A stretch of DNA of 64,000 nucleotides from Sphingobacteriales bacterium 44-61 (GTDB taxonomy: Bacteria > Bacteroidota > Bacteroidia > Chitinophagales > Chitinophagaceae). The stretch spans positions 62,001 to 126,000 of the forward strand of contig MKTW01000009.1 of NCBI GenBank assembly GCA_001898405.1, written 5' to 3'. The translations under genes were made by a program, and so were the position numbers. A model generated the notes under the pieces. That model was not told the DNA's origin. It was given only the letters and a program-made list of their open reading frames with translations, and made no database searches. This document shows positions 51,528 to 59,963 of the stretch, in pieces (within the stretch, counting starts at the first letter, position 1; each line of letters opens with the position of its first letter).

Positions 51528-52517
51528 ATGAAAAAGAGAAAATTAGGTTCACAGGGTTTGGAAGCATCTGCTTTGGGCCTCGGCTGTATGGGCATGAGTG
51601 ATTTTTATGGCTCAAGGAATGATGAAGAATCGCTGAAAGTGTTGGACCGTGCAATTGAACTGGGCATCACTTTCTGGGACACAGCTGATATGTATGGCCC
51701 TTACACCAATGAAGAACTTGTAGGAAAAGCTTTGAAGAAACACCGCCAGAAAGTGACACTGGCCACTAAGTTCGGCATTGTACGCGACCCCAATGATCCC
51801 TCAAAAAGAGGTATAAACGGAAGACCGGAATATGTGCGCTCTTCTGTTGAAGGAAGTTTGAAACGGCTGGGCACCGATACGATCGACCTCTATTATCTCC
51901 ACCGCAAAGACCCTGAAGTACCGATTGAAGAAACAGTCGGCGCTATGGGGCAATTGGTAAAAGAAGGAAAAGTAAAGGGAATCGGTCTTTCAGAAGTGTC
52001 GCCGCAAACCCTGCGCAAAGCGCATGCTGAATTTCCTGTTTCTGCCGTACAAACAGAATATTCTCTCTGGAGTCGCGAACCGGAAGACGGCATGTTGCAA
52101 ACCTGCCAGGAACTGGGGATTGCCTTTGTAGCTTACAGCCCTTTGGGCCGGGGATTCCTCACCGGGCAATTCCGGAAATTTGAAGACCTTGCCCCGGACG
52201 ATTACCGGCGCTTCTCACCCCGCTTCCAAGGTGAAAACTTCCAGAAAAACCTCGATCTCGTAAAAAAACTGGAAGAGCTGGCTGAAGAAAAAGGATGTAA
52301 AGCCTCACAGCTGGCCCTTGCCTGGGTAATGGCCCAGGGAGACTATATTTTTCCGATCCCCGGCACTAAAAGGGTCTCTTACCTCGAAGAAAATGCCGGA
52401 GCACAGAATGTGATTCTTACAAAAGCCGACCTTGCCGTTATTGACGCCATTGCGCCGAAAGGGGTGGCTTCGGGCCTGAGATACTCCGAAGAGTCGATGA
52501 AGGCAGTAAATGCTTAA
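51528..52517 (+). CDS. aldo/keto reductase
   Basis: 329 residues of the AKR (beta/alpha)8 family, close to the YghZ/IolS-like branch. The catalytic tetrad is visible: Asp and Tyr in [20 protein letters not shown], Lys in [12 protein letters not shown] and His in [20 protein letters not shown]-terminal [18 protein letters not shown] binds NADPH. It reduces carbonyl compounds in the cytosol; the natural substrate is unknown. It is a single gene 34 nt before the inositol phosphatase gene. Confidence 0.94.
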   Translation: MKKRKLGSQGLEASALGLGCMGMSDFYGSRNDEESLKVLDRAIELGITFWDTADMYGPYTNEELVGKALKKHRQKVTLATKFGIVRDPNDPSKRGINGRPEYVRSSVEGSLKRLGTDTIDLYYLHRKDPEVPIEETVGAMGQLVKEGKVKGIGLSEVSPQTLRKAHAEFPVSAVQTEYSLWSREPEDGMLQTCQELGIAFVAYSPLGRGFLTGQFRKFEDLAPDDYRRFSPRFQGENFQKNLDLVKKLEELAEEKGCKASQLALAWVMAQGDYIFPIPGTKRVSYLEENAGAQNVILTKADLAVIDAIAPKGVASGLRYSEESMKAVNA

Positions 52518-52540
52518 TGCGGAGGTTGACGGCTGAAGGT

Positions 52541-52548
52541 TATCTTTG
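52541..52548 (+). promoter_or_regulatory. candidate -7 box for the inositol monophosphatase gene
   Basis: TATCTTTG, an exact TAnnTTTG match, ends 3 nt before the ATG at 52552. A transcript from it would be leaderless. A -33 TTG at 52526-52528 is too close (12 nt). The box may be chance, but the same word precedes the OmpA-family gene. Confidence 0.35.
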
Positions 52549-52551
52549 CGC

Positions 52552-53331
52552 ATGCTTAAAATAACACTAATCGAAGCGGCCAGGGCCGGTGCTGCGGAAA
52601 TACAGCGCTTTTTTCAGAAAGAATTCAAGATCAGCAATAAAACTGGTGTGAATAACCCTGTAACAGAAGCTGATCATGCATCCGAAAAAGCCATACTGGG
52701 AGTGATCAAATCCCGGTTTCCCGAGCATTATGTGTTGAGTGAAGAAGCTGGCGAAATTATCCAGGACTCCAATTACAAATGGATCATCGACCCGATTGAT
52801 GGCACCATCAATTTTGCTCATGGCATTCCCATCAATTGCGTATCCATCGGCATTGAGAAAGACGGACAGGCAATAATGGGTGCAGTCTATAACCCACACA
52901 TGAATGAATTTTTCTTTGCAGAAAAAGGGGCTGGCGCCACTTTAAATGATCAGCCAATAAAGGTGAGCCGGGAATCTTCTGTTGTAAATTCCTGCCTGGT
53001 TACCGGTTTTCCCTATACATATATCAATATGCCCAATGGCCCGCTGGAAGTTTTTGACCGGTTTATCCGCAAAGGAGTGCCCGTTCGCCGGTTGGGCGCT
53101 GCTGCTATCGATCTTTGCTGGGTAGCTTGCGGACGGTTTGACGGATTTTATGAACACAAGCTGGAAGCATGGGACAGCGCTGCAGGATATCTTATCGTGG
53201 AAGAAGCGGGTGGAAGGGTAACTGATTTTGATGGCAATAAATATTCACCCTATCAACATCGCATTCTTGCAACCAATGGCAGGATCCACGATGAAATGCT
53301 GGATGTCATCAACAAACGGAAAGAACTCTGA
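52552..53331 (+). CDS. inositol monophosphatase-family phosphatase
   Basis: 259 residues from ATG 52552. Mg2+-dependent phosphatase with the three family motifs: YVLSEEAGEII (first metal Glu), WIIDPIDGTINFAHG (DPIDGT), and HKLEAWDSAAGYLIVEEAGG (WDxAAG). The substrate may be inositol-1-phosphate, 3'-phosphoadenosine-5'-phosphate or another sugar phosphate. The length is full. It starts 34 nt after the aldo/keto reductase gene. Confidence 0.94.
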   Translation: MLKITLIEAARAGAAEIQRFFQKEFKISNKTGVNNPVTEADHASEKAILGVIKSRFPEHYVLSEEAGEIIQDSNYKWIIDPIDGTINFAHGIPINCVSIGIEKDGQAIMGAVYNPHMNEFFFAEKGAGATLNDQPIKVSRESSVVNSCLVTGFPYTYINMPNGPLEVFDRFIRKGVPVRRLGAAAIDLCWVACGRFDGFYEHKLEAWDSAAGYLIVEEAGGRVTDFDGNKYSPYQHRILATNGRIHDEMLDVINKRKEL

Positions 53332-53418
53332 TCATCAGGTAAAAATTAAACTGTAAACCTCCAAAGACCTTAGTTAGACGAGGCGAATTTGACGGGTTTT
53401 TGAATTAATGATAATCGT

Positions 53419-54447
53419 ATGGAACGGACAGAAATATCCTCACTGGGTGAGTTTGGCCTGATTGACCATCTTACCAAAAACATAGAGCTTCAAAATGTTT
53501 CTTCCCTGGTAGGAGTAGGTGACGATGCTGCTGTGATAGACCATTTCGGCAAGCAAACCGTTATCACCACAGATCTGCTGGTAGAAGGTGTGCATTTTGA
53601 CCTGATGTATACGCCATTGAAACATCTTGGCTATAAAAGCGTGATCGTAAACCTGAGTGATATTTATGCAATGAATGCCACGCCCACGCAGATCGTGATC
53701 GGACTGGGCATCAGCAACCGCTTCAGCCTGGAAGCACTGGATGAATTTTATGAAGGCGTGTATGCAGCCTGCACGGCTTATGGGGTAGACCTGGTTGGGG
53801 GTGATACCACTTCTTCCCAAAAAGGGTTTATCATTTCTGTTACAGCTATTGGTGAGGTGTCGCCGGATAAATACGTGAAGAGAAGCACAGCAAAAAAAGG
53901 AGATCTTATTTGCGTAAGCGGCGATTTGGGTGCCGCCTATGTTGGGTTGCTTTTCCTGGAGCGGGAAAAAAAGATTTTCCGCGAAAGTCCGAATGTGCAA
54001 CCCGATCTCGAAGGAGAGTCCTATGTAATCGGGCGGCTGCTGAAGCCTGAAGCCAGAAAGGATATTATCGAATTCCTGGCAAAAGAGTCCATTGTTCCCA
54101 CTTCTATGATGGACATCAGCGACGGGCTCAGTTCAGAGATCCTGCATATCTGCAAAGACAGCAACCTGGGTTGTGTGTTGTACGAAGACAAGCTGCCTGT
54201 TGCTGAAGAAATGAAGAAAGCAGCGTTCAAATTTGAGATCGATCCTACAGCCTGCGCATTGAGCGGAGGGGAAGATTATGAATTATTATTTACCATTCCT
54301 CAATCTGAGTATGATAAATTGGTTTTAAATGAAGAAATTAGTGTGGTGGGATATATGACAGAGCCAGAGCAGGGCGCTCACATCATTACAAAAGGTGGGG
54401 GCAAACATGCAATAACGGCGCAGGGATGGAATCATTTAGCAAAATAA
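53419..54447 (+). CDS. thiL: thiamine-monophosphate kinase
   Basis: ThiL makes thiamine diphosphate from thiamine monophosphate and ATP. 342 residues with the PurM/ThiL fold: ISSLGEFGLIDHLTKNI, GVGDDAAVIDHFGKQTVI, TTDLLVEGVHFDL, VNLSDIYAMNATPTQIVIG, GVDLVGGDTTSSQKGFIIS, MMDISDGLSSEILHIC and ALSGGEDYELLFTIP. Every conserved Asp-rich Mg site is present. It is located away from other thi genes. Start at ATG 53419, 87 nt after the preceding gene. Confidence 0.96.
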   Translation: MERTEISSLGEFGLIDHLTKNIELQNVSSLVGVGDDAAVIDHFGKQTVITTDLLVEGVHFDLMYTPLKHLGYKSVIVNLSDIYAMNATPTQIVIGLGISNRFSLEALDEFYEGVYAACTAYGVDLVGGDTTSSQKGFIISVTAIGEVSPDKYVKRSTAKKGDLICVSGDLGAAYVGLLFLEREKKIFRESPNVQPDLEGESYVIGRLLKPEARKDIIEFLAKESIVPTSMMDISDGLSSEILHICKDSNLGCVLYEDKLPVAEEMKKAAFKFEIDPTACALSGGEDYELLFTIPQSEYDKLVLNEEISVVGYMTEPEQGAHIITKGGGKHAITAQGWNHLAK

Positions 54448-54498
54448 TTATAACCATTTAATCCTAACCCGGCCACCGGATCCTCCATATCTAAATTT

Positions 54499-56001
54499 AT
54501 GCGGCAACTGCTGATCTTATATCTATTGGTTGTGATAACGGGATGCGGCGTTGCCAAATCGTCCTTTTCTCCTTATAAAAAATATCCGCCGGAGGTATTG
54601 CAAAAGGATTATGCCATTTACCGGCAAACCCTGGAAGAAGCTCATCCCGGTCTTTATTGGTATACCAGCAAAGACAGTATGAACTATTACTTTGATAAAG
54701 GGTTTCAGCAATTGAATGATTCGTTGACAGAACCTGAATTCAGGAAAATACTTTCTTATGTTACGGCGAAAATAAATTGCGGCCACACTTCTATTCGCCC
54801 ATCTAAAACTTTTGCCAAATACCAGGACACGGTCCGCCTGGGCCGTGTATTTCCTTTAAGTCTTAAGCTTTGGCAGGATACCGCCGTAGTTGCGGCAAAT
54901 CTCAACCGCCGTGATTCCATTCTGAAAAGAGGCACTATTATCACATCCATCAATGGTTTGCCAATGGATAAGATCGTGGATACTCTTTTCAGTTATATCG
55001 GAACAGATGGCTACAACAGAACAAATAAATACCAGGTGTTGAGCAACCGTGGCTATTTCGGTTCTCTTTACAGCACTTTGTTTGGTTATCCACCGGCATA
55101 CAGCATCAATTTTATTGATAGCATGGGACGTGCAGGTACCACGCTTCTCAGGCCTTTCTTCCCTGGATCGGATACAATGGCAAGGGCACGGGCCGTTCCG
55201 GTAAGGCGATTGCCGCAGCCATCAAGAAAAGAACGGAAACAAATGAGGCGGAATTCGGTACGCTTGCTGAAGCTTGATACAACCAGTCATGTTGCCATGA
55301 TGGATCTGAATTCTTTCGGCCGCGGTTATGGTTTGAAAGGTTTTTTCCGCCGTTCATTCAGGGCTCTAAAGAAAAATAAAATTGAACATCTCATTATTGA
55401 TGTAAGAGGAAATGGAGGTGGTAGTGTAACCAATTCTACCCTGATCACCCGGTTTTTAAGCGATCATCCATTCAAGGTAGCCGATTCATTGTATGCTATC
55501 CGTAAAAGAAAAACTTACAGCCGTTATATACAGAACGATTTTTTTAACCGGCTTTTTCTCACTTTGTTTGCGCCAAAGCGTAAAGACGGGAAATATCATT
55601 TCAAATATTACGAGCGTCATTTATTCAAGCCAAGGAAGAAAAACCATTTTGATGGTAAAACCTATATCCTGACAGGCGGTAATTCTTTTTCAGCTACAAC
55701 ATTGTTTGCGAGTGCTATCATGAAGCAGGATAATGTAACATTGATAGGAGAGGAAACAGGAGGCGGTGCTTATGGAAATTCTGCCTGGCTGATACCTGAT
55801 ATGACATTGCCGGGAACAAAAGTGCGTTTCCGCTTACCTCTTTTCCGGTTGGTGATCGATAAAAACGTACCAAAGGACGGCAGAGGTGTGCAGCCCGAAA
55901 TTCCTTCTTTTCCAACAGTTGACGCTGTAAGAAAAGGGATCGATTACAAACTGGTAAAAACAGTGGAGTTAATAAAGCAGAATAAAGATTCCAATCAATA
56001 A
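54499..56001 (+). CDS. S41-family serine peptidase lipoprotein
   Basis: 500 residues. A lipobox signal (MRQLLILYLLVVITGC) is followed by a helical N-terminal part (KDYAIYRQTLEEAHPGLYWY), a PDZ-like region around 145-160 (RGTIITSINGLPMDKIVDTL) and the S41 domain with IEHLIIDVRGNGGGSVTNST, ILTGGNSFSATTLFASAIM (catalytic Ser) and IGEETGGGAYGNSAW. A basic insert (RRLPQPSRKERKQMRRNS) separates PDZ and core. It should act in the periplasm or at the outer membrane like the C-terminal processing proteases. Its stop directly abuts the stop of the convergent amidase gene. Confidence 0.9.
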   Translation: MRQLLILYLLVVITGCGVAKSSFSPYKKYPPEVLQKDYAIYRQTLEEAHPGLYWYTSKDSMNYYFDKGFQQLNDSLTEPEFRKILSYVTAKINCGHTSIRPSKTFAKYQDTVRLGRVFPLSLKLWQDTAVVAANLNRRDSILKRGTIITSINGLPMDKIVDTLFSYIGTDGYNRTNKYQVLSNRGYFGSLYSTLFGYPPAYSINFIDSMGRAGTTLLRPFFPGSDTMARARAVPVRRLPQPSRKERKQMRRNSVRLLKLDTTSHVAMMDLNSFGRGYGLKGFFRRSFRALKKNKIEHLIIDVRGNGGGSVTNSTLITRFLSDHPFKVADSLYAIRKRKTYSRYIQNDFFNRLFLTLFAPKRKDGKYHFKYYERHLFKPRKKNHFDGKTYILTGGNSFSATTLFASAIMKQDNVTLIGEETGGGAYGNSAWLIPDMTLPGTKVRFRLPLFRLVIDKNVPKDGRGVQPEIPSFPTVDAVRKGIDYKLVKTVELIKQNKDSNQ

Positions 56002-56796
56002 TTATTCCTCCAGTATCATAAAACCGTCGGCATCTTTCAAGAAGGGTAGTTTTTCCCTCACCGTTTCCAATGGTTCTTTCTGGAGGGTGATGGTATAAAC
56101 AGTTTCTTCATCTTTCTTTTGATAAAGCACTTCACCCATTGCATCCACCACCATGCTTTCTCCTGTATGAGGAATGCCATTGCCATCTTCTCCAACCCGG
56201 TTTACACCAATAACAAAAGATTGATTTTCGATCGCCCGGGCCTGTAACAGTGTTTTCCAGGCATTAACGCGGCGTTCAGGCCAGTTGGCGACATACACAA
56301 GCAGATCATATTCAGTTGCATCTGATTGGGGTTGTTGGCGGGCCCAAACAGGAAAGCGAAGATCATAACAGATCAGGAGGTTGATCTTCCATCCTTTAAC
56401 GGAAGCGATCAGCCGTTTTGAGCCGGCAGTGTAATGTTCATCTTCACCAGCGTAAGCAAAGCGGTGACGCTTGTCATAGATGCCGTATTGTCCATTGGGC
56501 AGCATCCATACAAGCCGGTTATAATAATTTCCTTCTTCTTCGATAATAACACTTCCTGTAAGAATGATCTTTTTAGCCGCGGCTATTCTTTTCATCCATT
56601 GAATAGTTTCTCCTTCCATTGTTTCGGCCAGCACCTCCGGGCGCATGCTGAAGCCGGTGCTGAACATTTCAGGCAGGATTACCAACTCTGTCTTTTCTTT
56701 TATCCCCATTATCTTTTCTTCCAGCATGGCCAGGTTGGCTGCTTTATTTTCCCAATGGAGGTTTGTTTGAACAAGGCTGACAGTAAGTGAAGACAT
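56002..56796 (-). CDS. nitrilase-superfamily amidohydrolase (omega-amidase/YafV-like)
   Basis: 264 residues with the catalytic triad: Glu in VILPEMFSTGFSM, Lys in IYDKRHRFAYAGEDEHYTAG and Cys in INLLICYDLRFPVWARQ. The pattern LVQTNLHWENKAANLAMLEE and the MFSTGFSM run are those of omega-amidase (YafV / Nit2), which hydrolyses alpha-ketoglutaramate as metabolite repair. It is cytosolic. Other C-N hydrolases share the triad, so the substrate is inferred. It ends exactly where the S41 gene ends. Confidence 0.92.
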   Translation of the reverse strand: MSSLTVSLVQTNLHWENKAANLAMLEEKIMGIKEKTELVILPEMFSTGFSMRPEVLAETMEGETIQWMKRIAAAKKIILTGSVIIEEEGNYYNRLVWMLPNGQYGIYDKRHRFAYAGEDEHYTAGSKRLIASVKGWKINLLICYDLRFPVWARQQPQSDATEYDLLVYVANWPERRVNAWKTLLQARAIENQSFVIGVNRVGEDGNGIPHTGESMVVDAMGEVLYQKKDEETVYTITLQKEPLETVREKLPFLKDADGFMILEE

Positions 56797-56814
56797 AATC
56801 TTGTTTTGAACTGT

Positions 56815-56854
56815 AAAAATAATAAAGCCGCGGGAGTTGACCTGCGGCTTTATT
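56815..56854 (-). terminator. rho-independent terminator of the YadA-like fibre gene
   Basis: AATAAAGCCGCGGG (56821-56834) and CCTGCGGCTTTATT (56841-56854) form a 14-bp stem with one G-U pair, loop AGTTGA; T-rich DNA follows on the minus strand. It lies 15 nt past the fibre gene stop and just upstream of the amidase gene. Confidence 0.8.
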
Positions 56855-56869
56855 ATAGGTTCTATTAAA

Positions 56870-58261
56870 TTATTTATCTGATTTCTTTATTTCTTCCTTC
56901 AGTATCTTGTTTTCACTTTCCAGTTGTTGAACACGTTTATCCATTTCAATAACGCGTTGGTTCATTTCTATTAAGTGCAGTGTCAGCTCTTCGATCTTTT
57001 TAAGCAGGATGGCCTGATTATCTCCAAGATTTACTCCTTCCCTTTCTACTTCCTGTGCGGAGGGAACTTCGGGAAGATGTTTGTTCTTCCGGACATACAT
57101 TTCCAGTTCGGCAAGGTCCTGTAATTTGTACTGTTCATCAAAAACATAGTCTGGCCAGCTGCTTATATCTACTTTGACTTTTCTTGTACGGATCCCTTTT
57201 TCAACAAATAATTTATAGGCCGTATCTGCCACTTTAATGGTACCTATTCCAACATTACCTGTTGATCCTTTCAGGATCATTGCTGTTGCAATACTTTGCA
57301 GGGTATCTCCGCTGCTTCTGGGCACACTGGTCATAAAGTGGATATCGCCGGAAGTGCCGGTGCCCGTTCCTTTACCGGTCGCTATGCGGATGGTTTGACC
57401 GGTTTGATTGGTACCGGTCTGGCCGGTTGGTTGAATGGTAAGTGGGCCGTATGTTGAAGCCAACTGTTGAGTAACCCCACCTCCAATATAAACATCGCGG
57501 ATACCGGCGCCGGCAAGTCGATTACCGATTAATAATTGGTAGCTGCCTGTTGTCTGTAATCCGTGGCCGATTACTATTCCTCCTGAATGAGTAGCTTTTG
57601 CCTCAATGCCGATTGCTGTTGTACCCACGAATCCACTCGCTTCACTATATCTCCCAATGGCAATAGATGATTGAACACTTGCAGTGGAAGGAGATCCTAT
57701 GGCTATGGAAAAAAGGCCCGCCCATGCTCCTGATCCGATTGCTACGCCATATACTCCACTTACCCTTGACAGGTTTCCTATGCCGACACTACCCGAAATA
57801 GCTGAATCAGCAGCATTGCCTCCCATTGCCTCTGCTCCGATAGCTGTATTATTAAACCCGGTTTGATTGTATCTAAGTGCGTTAACACCCATAGCTACAT
57901 TTCTTGTACCCGTTGTATTATTCACAAGAACCCCATTCCCTATAGCTACTGTATTTGTAGCAGTACCTGGTCCCTTTCCAACGAGGATACCGTTAAATTG
58001 TGCATCCATCGATGACCTTAGATTGCCAACAATATCGAGTTTATAGCCACTGTTCATTGTCGTTCCAAGTAATAAGTTTCCTCCATTCGATGTAACTCTT
58101 GCTCGCTCCAGGTTGTTCGTTCGGAAGATCAGAGCTACGCTATCAGTGTTCCCAACAAAATTAGAACTGGTTGTACCGCTGTTACCAGTAACATTCCAGG
58201 ATTGCGCAGTGGCTGCACAGCTAAGCGCTAAGAATAAGCTTAACGCAGAAAAGTGTTTCAT
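56870..58261 (-). CDS. YadA-head-repeat fibre protein with C-terminal coiled coil
   Basis: 463 residues from ATG 58261 (ATG 58270 would add three). A signal peptide (MKHFSALSLFLALSCAATAQ) is followed by a fibre body with repeated YadA-head units such as VAIGNGVLV, VAMGVNALRYNQTG, NTAIGAEAMGG, VAIGSGAWAGLFSIAIGSP and SIAIGRYSEASG. A globular C-terminal part contains VKVDISSWPDYVFDEQYKLQ and LAELEMYVRKNKHLPEVPSA, and the end is a trimeric-type coiled coil (ILLKKIEELTLHLIEMNQRV). There is no outer-membrane anchor domain, so it is not an autotransporter. Bacteroidota carry such fibre proteins at the surface; the role here is not known. Confidence 0.85.
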   Translation of the reverse strand: MKHFSALSLFLALSCAATAQSWNVTGNSGTTSSNFVGNTDSVALIFRTNNLERARVTSNGGNLLLGTTMNSGYKLDIVGNLRSSMDAQFNGILVGKGPGTATNTVAIGNGVLVNNTTGTRNVAMGVNALRYNQTGFNNTAIGAEAMGGNAADSAISGSVGIGNLSRVSGVYGVAIGSGAWAGLFSIAIGSPSTASVQSSIAIGRYSEASGFVGTTAIGIEAKATHSGGIVIGHGLQTTGSYQLLIGNRLAGAGIRDVYIGGGVTQQLASTYGPLTIQPTGQTGTNQTGQTIRIATGKGTGTGTSGDIHFMTSVPRSSGDTLQSIATAMILKGSTGNVGIGTIKVADTAYKLFVEKGIRTRKVKVDISSWPDYVFDEQYKLQDLAELEMYVRKNKHLPEVPSAQEVEREGVNLGDNQAILLKKIEELTLHLIEMNQRVIEMDKRVQQLESENKILKEEIKKSDK

Positions 58262-58367
58262 TTTTATCATTGTTTGGTGGATTGGTTAGGCTATTAAAAC
58301 AAGTTAGTTCTATTTTCTTATGCTCTATGAATGCTCTCATTATTTATTGCTGCATAAGAGTTAACCA

Positions 58368-58844
58368 TTATTTCCTTCCTGTTATCTCATTCAACACTGA
58401 TGTTATCAGCTCCGGTTCAAAACCCTTTTGCATTAAATAGTCCATTGCTTTTTTCTTGCGAACCAGGTATTGTTCGCTCTTGAGAGTTGTATATTTTTCT
58501 TGTGCGAGCTTGCGCAAAACATTCTGGTAATCTTCTTCCTTTATTTCTTTCAGCGCCTTTCGGATGCTGTAGTCGCTAACCTGCTTTTGTTTTAATTCAT
58601 ATTTGATCTTTACCCTTCCCCATTCCTTCATTCTGAATTTGCCACCGGCAAAAGCAATAGCAAACCGTTCTTCATTCAGGTAATTATCTTCGATAAGTGA
58701 CGCTATTATTTCATCATGATCCTTTTTCCAGACTCCCAATTGATACAGCTTCTCCCTTACTTCGCCATGACTGCGTTCCTGGTAAGCGCAATAATGGCGA
58801 AGCTTTTGAAGAGCTTGCTCTTTCGTGAGTTGCTTTTTGTACAT
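58368..58844 (-). CDS. recX: RecX-family regulatory protein
   Basis: RecX binds RecA filaments and limits recombination activity. 158 residues from ATG 58844, which lies 2 nt past the stop of the protease gene. The family pattern of three helical repeats is seen: KEQALQKLRHYCAYQERSHG, VREKLYQLGVWKKDHDEIIA, DNYLNEERFAIAFAGGKFRM and YLMQKGFEPELITSVLNEIT. recA is not adjacent. The position at the end of the protease/acidic-protein operon is unusual and is taken up in the findings. Confidence 0.9.
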   Translation of the reverse strand: MYKKQLTKEQALQKLRHYCAYQERSHGEVREKLYQLGVWKKDHDEIIASLIEDNYLNEERFAIAFAGGKFRMKEWGRVKIKYELKQKQVSDYSIRKALKEIKEEDYQNVLRKLAQEKYTTLKSEQYLVRKKKAMDYLMQKGFEPELITSVLNEITGRK

Positions 58845-58846
58845 GC

Positions 58847-59947
58847 TTATTCCTCCAGCCTGTCGAGGCATCCATATTCCTTCTTCAGAAAATCATCATA
58901 GTAATCGGCCTGGCGGAAAAGATTGCGGAATGATTCTGCACCATTTTCTTTGGTCATGTCCATATCGTACATGATGCAGCTAAGTACAATGTTCTGTTTC
59001 ATGCAGCTAAGCACCATTCCATTGATCTGGTAGTTTTCCTGCAACAGGAACTGGTACAGCGGTTTTATTTTGACAGGATCAGCCGGCATCTGGCATAGAT
59101 AAGCATCGCCGGCTACAAAAAAGTTCTCGGGATTATAGGTGATCTTTATTTTAGCAGATCCTTCTTTCACACTCCAGTTATTCGCTCCTTCTCTTGCCAG
59201 CCGCACATTCTTGCCAAGCTCCTTTAATATTTCTTCAATTGTTTTCGCTGCGCCAACGGGTTCAATTTCTTTTTCCGGTATTTCCGGCAATTTTACTTCC
59301 GTGCCGCAGCTGGGGCAGTATTTGGCAGTGTCAATATTGGCGGATGTAACCAGGTAGCCGCAGCTGTAACAGCGTGTAGACGCCTGTCCACGGTTGGGTA
59401 TATACAACTGTAATGCTTCGCGCAAATAGCTTACGGGCAATGCAAAACCCAGGTTATCCCCGCCGCGGATGATAAACGAATTCACGCCGATCACTTCTCC
59501 GTCATAATTCACCAGGGGCCCGCCGCTATTGCCGGGGTTTATAGCTGCATCAATTTGTATAAACTTCAATCCATCGCGGATACGGTCCACTTTGGAGATC
59601 ACGCCTTGCGTGGCCGTGTAGTTCAATCCGTAAGGGTGGCCAATTGCCACTACCTGGTCGCCGTCCTTCATTTTTTCATATTGCCCCAATCTCACTTCAG
59701 GCAGATCAACCTGCCGCGGCGCTTCCAGGAAGGCGAGGTCATGCTTGCGGTCGGTATACCATACACGCGACATGGTCTTTTCAAAAGCTTTACCGGCTAC
59801 AGTCACTTCTGCATTCTCTGCTACAACATGGTCGTTGGTTACGATCAGGTCGTATTCTTTTATATAAAAACCCGTACCGGTGCCGGTAGCAGTAGCTATC
59901 TGGATAACGGCATTCTGGTATTGTTCTATGATTTGTTGTGCGTCCAT
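58847..59947 (-). CDS. cytosolic trypsin-like (S1C/DegP-type) protease with zinc ribbon and C-terminal YbjN-like domain
   Basis: 366 residues. The first ~190 form a DegP-like serine protease with His in IVTNDHVVAENAEV, Asp in YTDRKHDLAFLEAP and Ser in NPGNSGGPLVNYDG. There is no signal peptide and no PDZ domain. A zinc ribbon follows (CYSCGYLVTSAN, YCPSCGTEV). Residues ~235-366 (KTIEEILKELGKNVRLAREG, WSVKEGSAKIKITYNPENFF, FRNLFRQADYYDDFLKKEY) resemble a YbjN/type III chaperone-like fold, a weak match. All this points to a protease acting inside the cell. It is cotranscribed with the gene at 59964 and with recX. Confidence 0.85.
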   Translation of the reverse strand: MDAQQIIEQYQNAVIQIATATGTGTGFYIKEYDLIVTNDHVVAENAEVTVAGKAFEKTMSRVWYTDRKHDLAFLEAPRQVDLPEVRLGQYEKMKDGDQVVAIGHPYGLNYTATQGVISKVDRIRDGLKFIQIDAAINPGNSGGPLVNYDGEVIGVNSFIIRGGDNLGFALPVSYLREALQLYIPNRGQASTRCYSCGYLVTSANIDTAKYCPSCGTEVKLPEIPEKEIEPVGAAKTIEEILKELGKNVRLAREGANNWSVKEGSAKIKITYNPENFFVAGDAYLCQMPADPVKIKPLYQFLLQENYQINGMVLSCMKQNIVLSCIMYDMDMTKENGAESFRNLFRQADYYDDFLKKEYGCLDRLEE

Positions 59948-59963
59948 AGGTTTGCCTTCTTTC

